Assembly: GCA_963756425.1 (NCBI GenBank)
Contig: CAVWNW010000004.1
Location: forward strand, 280,748-344,747
Length of the DNA stretch: 64,000 nucleotides
Source: DASQUK01 sp963756425
Lineage (GTDB): Bacteria; Actinomycetota; Acidimicrobiia; Acidimicrobiales; VFJN01
Direction: 5' to 3'
The stretch's first letter is position 1. Each line of letters starts with the position of its first letter. A program made the position numbers and the translations under genes. Of the stretch, positions 56,035 to 64,000 are shown piece by piece. A model generated the notes under the pieces. It was not told the DNA's origin and ran no database searches. It saw nothing but the letters and a program-made list of their open reading frames with translations.

Positions 56035-58014
56035 ATGACCGTGACCTCTGTCTGGACGCGCCTCGAGCCGCATCTCGCCGATGTGGAAAAACCGGCCCGG
56101 TACATCGGGCTGGAGCTCGGCGCGCAGCGTCCAGCGCACGGTCCGGGCCGGGTCGCCTGGCTCCTCACCTATCCCGACACCTATGAGATCGGCCTCCCCA
56201 ACCAGGGCCTGCAGATCCTCTACGAGATCCTGAACGAGCGCGACGACGCCGTGGCGGAGCGGGCATACGCGCCCTGGGGCGATCTCGAGGCGGTCATGCG
56301 GCGCGAGCGGATCCCGCTGTTCTCCGTGGACACGCACCGTGCGGCCGGCGACTTCGACGTGCTGGCTTTCAACCTGTCCGCCGAGCTGACCTATACCAAC
56401 CTGCTCAACTGCGTCGACCTGGCCGGCATCCCGGTGCGAGCGGCCGAGCGACGCCCGGAGCATCCACTGGTCGCTGCTGGCGGCCACTGCACCTACAACC
56501 CCGAGCCGCTCGCCGACTTCCTCGACTTCGTGGTGGTCGGAGACGGCGAGGAGGTCGTCTCCGAGGTCACGGCGGTCCTGGCGGACTGGAAGGCGTCGGG
56601 GCGCACCGACGGTAGTCGAACGGCGGCGCTGCGCGAGCTGGCCCGGGTCGACGGCGTGTACGTCCCCTCGATGTACGAGGTCCACTACGACGGGCCCGCC
56701 ATCCGGGAGATCCGGCCCCGCCATCCCGACGTGCCCGAGCGGGTCGAGAAGCGCACGGTCGCCGACCTGGCGTCGTGGCCCTACCCGCGCCATCAGCTCG
56801 TGCCCCTCACCGAGGTGGTGCACGACCGGCTCAACGTCGAGGTCTTCCGGGGCTGCACGCGGGGCTGCCGCTTCTGTCAGGCGGGCATGATCACCCGGCC
56901 GGTGCGGGAGCGCCCTGCCGAGCAGGTCCGCACCATGGTGAGCGAGGGGCTGCGCCGCACGGGCTACGACGAGGTGGCGCTGACCAGCCTGTCCACTGCC
57001 GACTTCTCCGGCATCGAGTCGGTAGTGCAGGGCATCGTCGACGACCCCTCGACCTGCGGCCAGGTGTCCGTCAGCCTGCCCAGCCTGCGCGTCGACGCGT
57101 TCACGGTGGGCATCGCCGCACAGATCCAGAAGGCCCGCCGCACCGGCCTCACCTTCGCCCCCGAGGCCGGGACGTGGCGCATGCGCCAGATCATCAACAA
57201 GCTCATCCGCGAGGAGGACCTGTACGGCGCAGTCACGAGCGCCTTCAGCCAGGGCTGGCGCCGCATCAAGCTCTACTTCCTCACTGGGCTGCCCTCGGAG
57301 ACCGACGAGGACACGCTCGGCATCCATGAGCTGGCGCGGAACTGCGTCGAGATCGGGCGCACCTATACGAAGGGCGTCTCCGTCAAGGCGTCGGTCGGCG
57401 GGTTCGTGCCCAAGCCGTTCACGCCGTTCCAGTGGTTCGGGCAGAACACGGTCGACGAGCTGTACCGCAAGATCGGGCTCCTGCGCGATGCGACCCGGCG
57501 GAGCAAGGGCCTGCAGCTCACCTGGCACGACCCGCGGGCGACGCTGGTGGAGGGGCTCGCCTCGCGGGGAGACCGCCGGCTCGGCCCGGTGATCGAGCAG
57601 GTGTGGCGGCGGGGCGGGACGTTCCAGGAGTGGAGCGAGCACTTCCGCCTCGATCTGTGGCTGGAGGCGATGGCGGACCACGGCCTCGACATCGACTGGT
57701 ACGTCTACAGGCACCGCACCGAGGCCGAGGTCCTGCCGTGGGACCACATCTCGGCCGGGTTGCACAAGGACTTCCTGTGGCAGGACTGGCAGGACGCCCT
57801 CGCCGAGGTCGGCCTGCCCGATTGCCGGTGGACCCCCTGCTACGACTGCGGCGCCTGTACCGGCTACGGCATCGAGCACGTGGTGGCCTCGGCGGTGGCA
57901 CCCGCCGGAGGCAGCCAGGGGACCGGGCAGGACCTGTCGACCGGGCATCCCTGGGGCACCTCGGTCCCGGTCGAGCTGCGCTCGCCGAGGACGCCCGTGG
58001 GGGCGCTCTCATGA
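56035..58014 (+). CDS. TIGR03960-type radical SAM protein
   Basis: 659 residues. The ATG at 56035 follows AGGAG; an upstream ATG at 55945 gives an extension lacking similarity. The N-terminal B12-binding-like region has LLTYPDTYEIGLPNQGLQIL and AGGHCTYNPEPLADFLDFVV. The radical SAM cluster motif is CTRGCRFCQAG, and the C-terminal part has CYDCGACTGYG, an extra cysteine set. Members of this family always accompany TIGR03936, RNase E/G and ribosomal genes, as here. The reaction is not established; tRNA or ribosome modification is suspected from context. Confidence 0.92.
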   Translation: MTVTSVWTRLEPHLADVEKPARYIGLELGAQRPAHGPGRVAWLLTYPDTYEIGLPNQGLQILYEILNERDDAVAERAYAPWGDLEAVMRRERIPLFSVDTHRAAGDFDVLAFNLSAELTYTNLLNCVDLAGIPVRAAERRPEHPLVAAGGHCTYNPEPLADFLDFVVVGDGEEVVSEVTAVLADWKASGRTDGSRTAALRELARVDGVYVPSMYEVHYDGPAIREIRPRHPDVPERVEKRTVADLASWPYPRHQLVPLTEVVHDRLNVEVFRGCTRGCRFCQAGMITRPVRERPAEQVRTMVSEGLRRTGYDEVALTSLSTADFSGIESVVQGIVDDPSTCGQVSVSLPSLRVDAFTVGIAAQIQKARRTGLTFAPEAGTWRMRQIINKLIREEDLYGAVTSAFSQGWRRIKLYFLTGLPSETDEDTLGIHELARNCVEIGRTYTKGVSVKASVGGFVPKPFTPFQWFGQNTVDELYRKIGLLRDATRRSKGLQLTWHDPRATLVEGLASRGDRRLGPVIEQVWRRGGTFQEWSEHFRLDLWLEAMADHGLDIDWYVYRHRTEAEVLPWDHISAGLHKDFLWQDWQDALAEVGLPDCRWTPCYDCGACTGYGIEHVVASAVAPAGGSQGTGQDLSTGHPWGTSVPVELRSPRTPVGALS

Positions 58015-58727
58015 GCAGCGCCCAGATCCGGATCCGGTTCTCGAAGCGGGGGAAGATCAGGTTCACGAGCCATCGCGACGTGGCTCGCATATGGGAGCGC
58101 GCGCTGCGCCGGGCCGAGCTCCCCATCACCTACACCGAGGGCTATTCCCCTCGGCCCAAGCTGAGCTTCGGGCTCGCCCTTTCGACGGGGTACGAGTCAA
58201 ACGGCGAATACCTCGACGTGACCCTGCGAGAGGCGCCGGGTGACGTCGAGCTCCACGAGTTGCCCCGACGGCTCGCCCCGGCGTTGCCCGAGGGGATCGA
58301 GGTGCAGGCGGTCGTGGCCCTGCCGGCGGGATCGACATCCCTCCAGCAGGCCGTCACCAGCTGCACCTGGCACATCGAAGTGGGAGCCGTCCTGCCGGTC
58401 TCCGTCGCGCACGCGACGGCGGCGGCGCTGGCTGCTCCCGAGTTGGTCGTGACCCGGCAGCGGAAGGGACGCAGCGTCACCGACGACGTGCGTCCCGCCA
58501 TCCTCAGCGCCGAGGTGCTCGGTGGGACGACGATCAAGGCAGACCTGGCCACGCAGCCCCGAGGGCTGCGCCCGGCCGAGTTCCTGTCCGCGGTCGACCC
58601 CACCTGGCGCGCCGGTCGGGTCACACGCATCAATCAATGGACGCAGGTCGGCGGCGCCCGGCGAGAGGTCATCGACCTCCCACCGGCAGCGACGCCGCCT
58701 CCGCACGCCGAGGCGCGTGCGTCATGA
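58011..58727 (+). CDS. TIGR03936 (DUF2344) partner protein
   Basis: 238 residues, ATG overlapping the preceding stop (ATGA). The N-terminus IRIRFSKRGKIRFTSHRDVA with WERALRRAELPITYTEGYSP and PKLSFGLALSTG is the conserved DUF2344 pattern. It is found next to or fused to the radical SAM protein, so it probably supports the same reaction. Function not shown. Confidence 0.92.
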   Translation: MSSAQIRIRFSKRGKIRFTSHRDVARIWERALRRAELPITYTEGYSPRPKLSFGLALSTGYESNGEYLDVTLREAPGDVELHELPRRLAPALPEGIEVQAVVALPAGSTSLQQAVTSCTWHIEVGAVLPVSVAHATAAALAAPELVVTRQRKGRSVTDDVRPAILSAEVLGGTTIKADLATQPRGLRPAEFLSAVDPTWRAGRVTRINQWTQVGGARREVIDLPPAATPPPHAEARAS

Positions 58728-58742
58728 GAAGGGACCCAACCC

Positions 58743-60731
58743 ATGTCCGAGAGAACTGTGCCCGGCGGCACGGAGGCGCCCGAACCGGCACCTGAGGCGC
58801 CGAACACACCGGCCGCGGCCCCCGACGCCGCGGGCACCACCGCCTCTCCGGCGTCGACGCCGCCGACACCCGCGTCGGCAACGGGCTCCGGGGCCGGCAA
58901 CGGCGCCGTTCCCGACGGCGGCGGCCCCGCCGAGACCCCGCGCAAGCGCCGACGCCGTGGCTCCCGAGGTGGGCGAAAGCGCAGCAAGCCCCGCACCGAC
59001 GGCCGAAGTCCGGACGAACCTGCGGCGGCCGACAACGCTTCCCTCAGCCCGACCGCCCCGAGGTCGTCCGGGCCGCCCGCGGCCGCGGGCGACGGCGACC
59101 ACGACCGTATGCCCGAGCTGCCGGACCTCCACCGCGAGGGCCGGCCGGCGTCGGTCGAGGCCGCCGCCAAGGCCGTCGTCCGCAAGGCCTCACCACCGGG
59201 GGCGCCGGCCAAGCCCAAGATCGGCGACACGATCCCCGCCGACCTGGTGCGGACCGCGGAGCCGGCCATGCCGGCAGAGGACGGCGGCGACGGGGGCAAG
59301 CGGCGGCGGCGCCGGCGGGGTGGGCGCGGCCGCTCGTCCGGCTCCGGTGGTGGTCAGCAGGGCAGACCAGTCGAGGCCGTGATCGCGCACGAGCCGGTGG
59401 AGCTCGACGAGGAGACCATCGAGCGCCGTCGGGGACGCGAGCGCAAGGGGCGCCCGGTCGGCCGCTACATGATGACGGTCCACGTCACGCCCAAGGCCAC
59501 GCAGATCGCCGTGCTCGAGGGGCGGTCGCTGATCGAGCACTACGTGTCCCACCCGTCGGACGACGTGTCGCAGATCCACGGCAACATCTACCTGGGCCGG
59601 GTGCAGAACGTGCTGCCCGGGATGGAGGCGGCGTTCGTCGACATCGGCACCCCCAAGAACGCCGTGCTCTACCGCGGCGACGTCCACTACGACCCCGAGG
59701 ACATCGAGGGCGGCACCTCCGGTCGGCCCCGGATCGAAGACGTCCTCAAGGCGGGCCAGACGATCCTCTGCCAGGTCACCAAGAACCCCATCGGGGCCAA
59801 GGGCGCGCGCCTGACGCAGGAGGTGTCGCTGCCGGGCCGGTTCGTCGTGCTGATCCCCAACTCGTCGACCTACGGCATCTCCAAGCGGCTGCCCGACGAC
59901 GAGCGGAAGCGGCTGCGGGGGATCCTCGACCGGGTGAAGCCGGCCCAGCACGGCGTGATCGTGCGCACGGCGGCCGAGAGCGTCACGACCGAGGAGATCG
60001 AGGACGACGTGCGCCGCCTGCTGTCGCAGTGGGAGCAGATCGAGGGGCTGGCCAAGCGGTCCAAGGCGCCCGCGCTGCTCTACCGCGAGCCCGACATGGC
60101 AGTGCGGGTCATCCGCGAGGAGTTCAGCCAGGAGTACCGCAGCGTCCTCATCGACGACCGCGAGCTGTACGTCGCCGTGCGCGACTACGTGGCGTCGATC
60201 AGCCCCGAGCTGGCGGACAGGGTGGAGTACTACGACCCCGAGGCCGAGCCGCTGCCCATGTTCGAGCGCCACCACGTGCACGAGCAGCTCCACCGGGCCC
60301 TGGACCGCAAGGTCTGGCTCCCGTCGGGCGGATCGCTGATCATCGAGCGCACCGAGGCGCTCACGGTCATCGACGTCAACACCGGCAAGAACGTGGGTCG
60401 CTCGAGCCTCGAGGAGACGGTGTTCAAGAACAACCTCGAGGCCGCGGTGGAGATCGCCCGCCAGCTGCGGCTGCGCGACATCGGCGGCATCATCGTCGTC
60501 GACTTCATCGACATGGAGCGCAGGGACAACCGCGAGGAGGTGGCGCGGGTCTTCCGCGACGCCCTGTCGCGGGACAAGACGCGCACCCAGGTGTTCGAGA
60601 TATCCGAGCTGGGGCTGTGCGAGATGACGCGCAAGCGCATCGGCGAGGGACTGCTCGAGTCGTTCGCCGAGCGCTGCCCCGAGTGCGAAGGTCGCGGCGT
60701 CCTCATCGACAAGGAGCTGCTGCCCGACTGA
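58743..60731 (+). CDS. rne: Ribonuclease E/G family protein
   Basis: 662 residues. Residues 1-235 are a disordered Pro/Ala/Arg-rich arm with two Arg-rich patches (RKRRRRGSRGGRKRSKPR, KRRRRRRGGRGRSS). The S1 domain starts with IHGNIYLGRVQNVLPGMEAA. The catalytic core has TEALTVIDVNTGKNVG and VVDFIDMERRDNREEVARVF with the magnesium Asp residues, and the zinc link is CPECEGRGV. It starts mRNA decay and processes rRNA and tRNA. The unusual N-terminal position of the disordered arm is typical of actinobacteria. Confidence 0.94.
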   Translation: MSERTVPGGTEAPEPAPEAPNTPAAAPDAAGTTASPASTPPTPASATGSGAGNGAVPDGGGPAETPRKRRRRGSRGGRKRSKPRTDGRSPDEPAAADNASLSPTAPRSSGPPAAAGDGDHDRMPELPDLHREGRPASVEAAAKAVVRKASPPGAPAKPKIGDTIPADLVRTAEPAMPAEDGGDGGKRRRRRRGGRGRSSGSGGGQQGRPVEAVIAHEPVELDEETIERRRGRERKGRPVGRYMMTVHVTPKATQIAVLEGRSLIEHYVSHPSDDVSQIHGNIYLGRVQNVLPGMEAAFVDIGTPKNAVLYRGDVHYDPEDIEGGTSGRPRIEDVLKAGQTILCQVTKNPIGAKGARLTQEVSLPGRFVVLIPNSSTYGISKRLPDDERKRLRGILDRVKPAQHGVIVRTAAESVTTEEIEDDVRRLLSQWEQIEGLAKRSKAPALLYREPDMAVRVIREEFSQEYRSVLIDDRELYVAVRDYVASISPELADRVEYYDPEAEPLPMFERHHVHEQLHRALDRKVWLPSGGSLIIERTEALTVIDVNTGKNVGRSSLEETVFKNNLEAAVEIARQLRLRDIGGIIVVDFIDMERRDNREEVARVFRDALSRDKTRTQVFEISELGLCEMTRKRIGEGLLESFAERCPECEGRGVLIDKELLPD

Positions 60732-60734
60732 CCA

Positions 60735-60791
60735 CCCCGAACTTGCGGCGGTTAGCGCTGCCATGGCATCGCTAACTGCGGCAAGTTGGGG
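60735..60791. repeat. 57-bp near-perfect palindrome after rne
   Basis: ccccgaacttgcggcggtta and its complement (about 20 paired bases with two mismatches and one bulge) surround tgccatggca, so the whole stretch folds into one long hairpin. It lies just after the rne stop and may serve as terminator or protect the 3' end. Confidence 0.8.
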
Positions 60792-60863
60792 AGGGATGTG
60801 CCGGGTGGCGGGTCCCGTCGGGCGGCCGGTAGGCTGACCCGTCCCCATCACGAGGCAGATCGC

Positions 60864-61177
60864 ATGTACGCAGTCATCAAGACCGGTGGCAAGCAGTACC
60901 GGGTCGAGAAGGGCCAGAAGCTCGACGTCGAGCTGGTGGGCGCGACGGCGACGACGGCAAGGTCGAGCTGAAGCCCGTGCTGCTGGTGGACGGCGACACC
61001 GTGCTGGCCGGCCCCAAGGCGCTGAGCAAGGCCAAGGTCACGGCCAAGGTCGTGGGCGAGAACAAGGGCCCCAAGATCACCGGGTTCACGTACAAGAACA
61101 AGACCAACAGCGCTCGCCGCTGGGGCCATCGCCAGCACTACTCGACCATCGAGATCACCGGCATCACCAAGGGATAG
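60864..61177 (+). CDS. rplU: Ribosomal protein bL21, interrupted by a frameshift
   Basis: 104 residues after correction. The start MYAVIKTGGKQYRVEKGQKL is perfect for bL21. The frame is lost near 60950 in gcgcgacggcgacgacggca, and restored one frame over with GKVELKPVLLVDGDTV and YKNKTNSARRWGHRQHYS, ending ITGITKG. One base is missing (length 314). bL21 is needed for ribosome assembly, and rpmA follows nine bases later, so an error in the sequence is the most likely explanation. Confidence 0.92.
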
Positions 61178-61185
61178 GTGACGAC

Positions 61186-61440
61186 ATGTCCAAGACCAAG
61201 GGCGCCGGCTCGACCAAGAACGGCCGCGACTCACAGGCCAAGCGGCTCGGCGTGAAGGTGTACGACGGCACCACCGTCCACGCCGGCACGATCATCGTCC
61301 GCCAGCGCGGCACCCGCTTCCACCCCGGCGAGAACGTCGGCCGGGGCGGCGACGACACGCTGTTCGCCATGGCGAGCGGCACCGTGAAGTTCGGCCAGCG
61401 CAAGGGCCGCAAGCTGGTCGACATCATCCCGGCCGACTAG
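61186..61440 (+). CDS. rpmA: Ribosomal protein bL27
   Basis: 84 residues, intact. KTKGAGSTKNGRDSQAKRLG, GTIIVRQRGTRFHPGENVGR and GGDDTLFAMASGTVKF are the family sequence. It reaches the peptidyl-transferase centre. A perfect terminator hairpin follows 20 bp after the stop. Confidence 0.96.
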   Translation: MSKTKGAGSTKNGRDSQAKRLGVKVYDGTTVHAGTIIVRQRGTRFHPGENVGRGGDDTLFAMASGTVKFGQRKGRKLVDIIPAD

Positions 61441-61459
61441 GCCCCATCCCGATCGTGAC

Positions 61460-61483
61460 GGGCCCCCTGGTGACAGGGGGCCC
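61460..61483 (+). terminator. Stem-loop terminator after rpmA
   Basis: Perfect 10-bp stem gggccccctg / cagggggccc with a GTGA tetraloop, followed by tt. It separates the ribosomal-protein pair from obg. Confidence 0.85.
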
Positions 61484-61530
61484 TTGCGCGGTTAGCACCG
61501 GCTGTCGGAGGCCGACATACTCCCGAGGCA

Positions 61531-62802
61531 GTGTCGCAGTTCGTCGACGAGTGCAACCTCCACGTGAAGGCCGGCGACGGGGGCGCCGGGTCCGTGTCGT
61601 TCCGGCGGGAGGCGCACGTCGCCAAGGGCGGGCCCGGACGGCGGTGACGGGGGAGCCGGCGGCGACGTCTGGCTGGTGGCCGACCACAACGTCGCGTCGC
61701 TGCTGGCGTTCAAGGACCAGCCGTTCCGGCGGGCCGGCGACGGCACGCACGGGCAGGGCAAGCGCCGCCACGGTGCCGCCGGGCGGGAGCTGCTGGTGCC
61801 GGTCCCGGAGGGCACGGTCGTGCGGGACCGCGACGGCACGGTGCTCGCCGACCTGGTCCGCGCCGGCGACCGCTACCTGGCGGCCGAGGGCGGGCGGGGC
61901 GGGCGCGGCAACGCCCGGTTCCTGTCCAACCGGCGCCGCGCGCCGGCGTTCGCCGAGCAGGGCGAGGAGGGGGAGGAGCGCTGGCTGCGGCCTCGAGCTC
62001 AAGCTGCTGGCCGACGTGGCGCTGGTGGGGTTCCCCAACGTCGGCAAGTCGACGCTCATCAGCCGCATCTCCGCCGCCAAGCCCAAGGTGGCCGACTACC
62101 CGTTCACGACGCTGGAGCCGCACCTCGGGGTGGTGCGGCTCGACGACGGCTACGAGTTCGTCGTGGCCGACATCCCCGGGCTGATCGAGGGCGCCAGCGA
62201 GGGACGCGGGCTGGGCGACCGCTTCCTGCGCCACATCGAGCGGGCCCGCGTCCTGTGCGTGCTGGTCGACCTGGCCCCGATGGCCGAGCGGCCGCCCGCC
62301 GAGCAGCTCGAGCGTGCTCCTGGCCGAGCTGGGCGCCTACCAGCCCGACCTGCTCGAGCGGGAGCGGGTCGTCGTCGGCAGCCGGGCGGACCTGGTGGCG
62401 GCGGGCGGCGACGGCGACCGGGCGGCCGGCGTCGAGCTCGACCTGCGCGTGTCCGCGGTGACCGGCCCGGGATACGCAGCTCACGGGCCGCCTGGCGGAC
62501 GCCGTTCGCCGCGCCCGGGAGGCCCTGCCGGCAGCCGAGCCAGTTCGTGGTGCACCGCCCCGTCCGGGCCGGCTACGAGGTGGTGCGCGAGGGCGGCGGC
62601 TGGGTGGTCGAGGGCCGCGAGGCCGACCCGGGCCGTGGCGCTGTCCGACCTCACCCGGCCCGACGCGCTCGCCGAGGCGCACCGCCGGCTCCACCGCCTC
62701 GGCGTGGACCGGGCGCTGGCGCGGGCGGGGGCCAGGCCCGGTGACCCGGTGCGCATCGGGTCGCTGGTGTTCGACTACGAGGACGACGAGGCGGGCACGT
62801 GA
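61531..62802 (+). CDS. obg: Obg/CgtA GTPase, interrupted by several frameshifts
   Basis: About 420 residues when frames are joined, GTG start. N-terminal Obg domain: FVDECNLHVKAGDGGAGSVS, then FRREAHVAKGGP and, one frame over, GGDGGAGGDVWLVADHNVAS. GTPase motifs: GFPNVGKSTLISRISAAKP (G1), FTTLEPHLG (switch I), VADIPGLIEGASEG (G3). The C-terminal OCT domain is visible as VVREGGGWVVEGRE and DLTRPDALAEAHRRLHRLGV. Frame changes lie near 61638, 61995, 62318, 62468, 62545 and 62630. Obg is essential for ribosome assembly, so these are almost surely sequence errors. Confidence 0.9.
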
Positions 62803-62814
62803 GCGCGGCCGAGC

Positions 62815-62917
62815 CGAGGTCATAGGTTCCGAACGCTGGCCGGCGGCCCGAGGCCATGAGTTAACGGAACCGGTACCCACGACCTCGTCCTCCGAGTGGC
62901 GGAATCCATTGCCTCGG
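62815..62917. repeat. Intergenic repeat cluster, two direct and two inverted copies
   Basis: Copies of the same motif as at 47383-47479: direct at 62815-62832 and 62850-62863, inverted at 62872-62887 and 62900-62917. They fill the gap between obg and proB. Confidence 0.7.
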
Positions 62918-62948
62918 CCCCCGCACGGCGACGGCGGCGCCCGTCCGA

Positions 62949-64000
62949 TGATCGTCGTCGCCAAGGTGGGCTCGTCGTCGATCACCACCGAGTTCGGCGA
63001 GATCGACGAGGCGGCCATCGCCAAGTTCTGCGCCGAGGTGGCGGCGGTTCGACGCATCGGCCACCGGGTCATCATGGTGACCAGCGGCGCCATCGCCGCC
63101 GGCCTGCCGGCCCTGGGCCTCGAGTCCGCGCGCCCCGCGACGCGGTGTCGCTGCAGGCGGTGTCCGCCGTGGGGCAGAGCCGGCTCATGCGGGTCTACGA
63201 CGCCGCCCTGGCCAGGACGGTCTCATCGGCGGACAGGTCCTGCTGGCGCCACTCGACTTCACGGTCCGCCAGCAGTACCTGCACGCCCGCTCGACGCTGA
63301 CCCGGCTGCTGGAGCTGGGCGTCGTGCCCGTGGTCAACGAGAACGACGCCATCGCCGACGACGAGATCCGCTTCGGCGACAACGACCGGCTGGCGGCGCT
63401 CGTCGCCCACCTCGTGGCGGCCGACCTGCTGGTGCTGCTCACCGACCAGCCCGGCCTGCTCACCGGCGACCCGCGGCTCGACGACGGGGCGTCGCTGATC
63501 GAGGAGATCGTCGAGGTCGACCACACGCTCGAGGCCATGGCCGGCGGCACGGGAGCGAACGGGGCAGCGGGGGCATGGCGTCCAAGCTGGCCGCCGCCAA
63601 GATCGCGGCATGGTCCGGCGTACGGGCGGTGATCGCGCAGGCCGACCGGTCCAACGTGCTGGTCGAGGCCGTCTCGGGCACGGCCGGGGTGGGCACGGTG
63701 GTGGTCCCCCGGCGCCGGCGGCTGCCGGCCCGCAAGCTGTGGATCGCGTTCGCCGTCGGATCGTCGGGCACGGTGGTCGTCGACGACGGCGCCCGCCGGG
63801 CGCTGCTGGAGCGGGGCGTGTCGCTGTTGCCGGCCGGGGTGACAGGCGTGAAGGGCAGCTTCGAGGCCAACGAGCCGGTGGAGCTCGCGGGGCCCGACGG
63901 CCGGATCTTCGCCAAGGGCCTGTGCCGCCTGGACGCCGCCGGGCTGCGCGAGGTCGCCGGCCGGCACACGTCGGAGCTGCCCGAGGGCATGACCCACGAG
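62949..64000 (+). CDS. proB: Glutamate 5-kinase, frameshifted and cut by the window end
   Basis: Start MIVVAKVGSSSITTEFGEID at the ATG at 62949, then VIMVTSGAIAAGLPALGLES. After frame changes near 63135 and 63215 the kinase continues with DAVSLQAVSAVGQSRLM, QQYLHARSTLTRLLELGVVP and VVNENDAIADDEIRFGDNDR. After another near 63560 come GMASKLAAAKIAAWSGVRAV and the C-terminal PUA domain (RKLWIAFAVGSSGTVVVDDG). It catalyses the first step of proline synthesis. The last codons lie beyond 64000. Three frameshifts in a conserved gene match the error pattern in obg. Confidence 0.9.

Noticed and set aside
60864..61177. Programmed frameshift in rplU
   Set aside because: No slippery heptamer or downstream structure is evident, and neighbouring obg and proB carry similar random breaks, so an indel error is simpler.

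Overview
The window is about 70% GC. GTG and TTG starts are common, and it carries F420-type oxidoreductase families, GAF-ANTAR regulators, an LPXTG wall protein and the order TIGR03960 - TIGR03936 - rne - rplU - rpmA - obg - proB. Together these point to a high-GC actinomycete, possibly of the Acidimicrobiia. That placement is inferred from gene content and order. The cox genes identify an aerobic organism able to oxidise carbon monoxide.

Layout. 0.1-6.6 kb: a PPOX/F420 protein, a PhoU-like protein, an AhpD-like protein divergent from an MmyB-type regulator, a DUF985 cupin, a DesK/NarL-type two-component pair and a D,D-carboxypeptidase. 6.6-14.5 kb: a degraded Pr6Pr membrane gene, a secreted GH43 glycosidase gene and a very large cyclase / SARP / AAA / nSTAND1 / WD40 gene, all interrupted by frameshifts. 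14.5-25.7 kb: tRNA-Lys, -His, -Arg and -Gly, small membrane and stress genes, an SDR, a gene-poor stretch with two strong tandem hairpins ahead of two GAF-ANTAR genes, an MFS transporter with a cyclic-nucleotide-binding tail, and an LPXTG protein between 29-bp direct repeats.

25.8-36.9 kb: a form I CO dehydrogenase locus in two converging arms. The plus arm has an XdhC-like protein, a small Cys-containing protein, CoxD, CoxE and two uncharacterised proteins. The minus arm reads coxM, coxS, coxL, xdhC-YHS, coxG, then five tiny single-span membrane proteins in one tight operon. CoxL carries the form I motif AYRCSFR. CoxM/S/L form the Mo-Cu, 2Fe-2S and FAD enzyme, CoxD/E and the XdhC proteins should mature it, and CoxG with the five membrane proteins probably couples it to the membrane.

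37-42.4 kb: DUF2252, DUF202, a diacylglycerol-kinase-like protein, PAP2, DUF4235, DUF7144 and tRNA-Pro. 42.6-64 kb: housekeeping genes for protein quality control (tig, clpP, clpX), folate (folC), ndk, cell shape (mreBCD, mrdA, rodA), iron uptake (FTR1), the tRNA/ribosome group (TIGR03960, TIGR03936, rne, rplU, rpmA, obg) and proB, which runs off the end.

A caution for the whole window: clpX, rplU, obg and proB are all broken by single-base shifts that restore perfectly conserved protein in the next frame. Indel errors in the assembly are the simplest explanation, so other frameshifted genes here should not be called pseudogenes without rechecking the reads.
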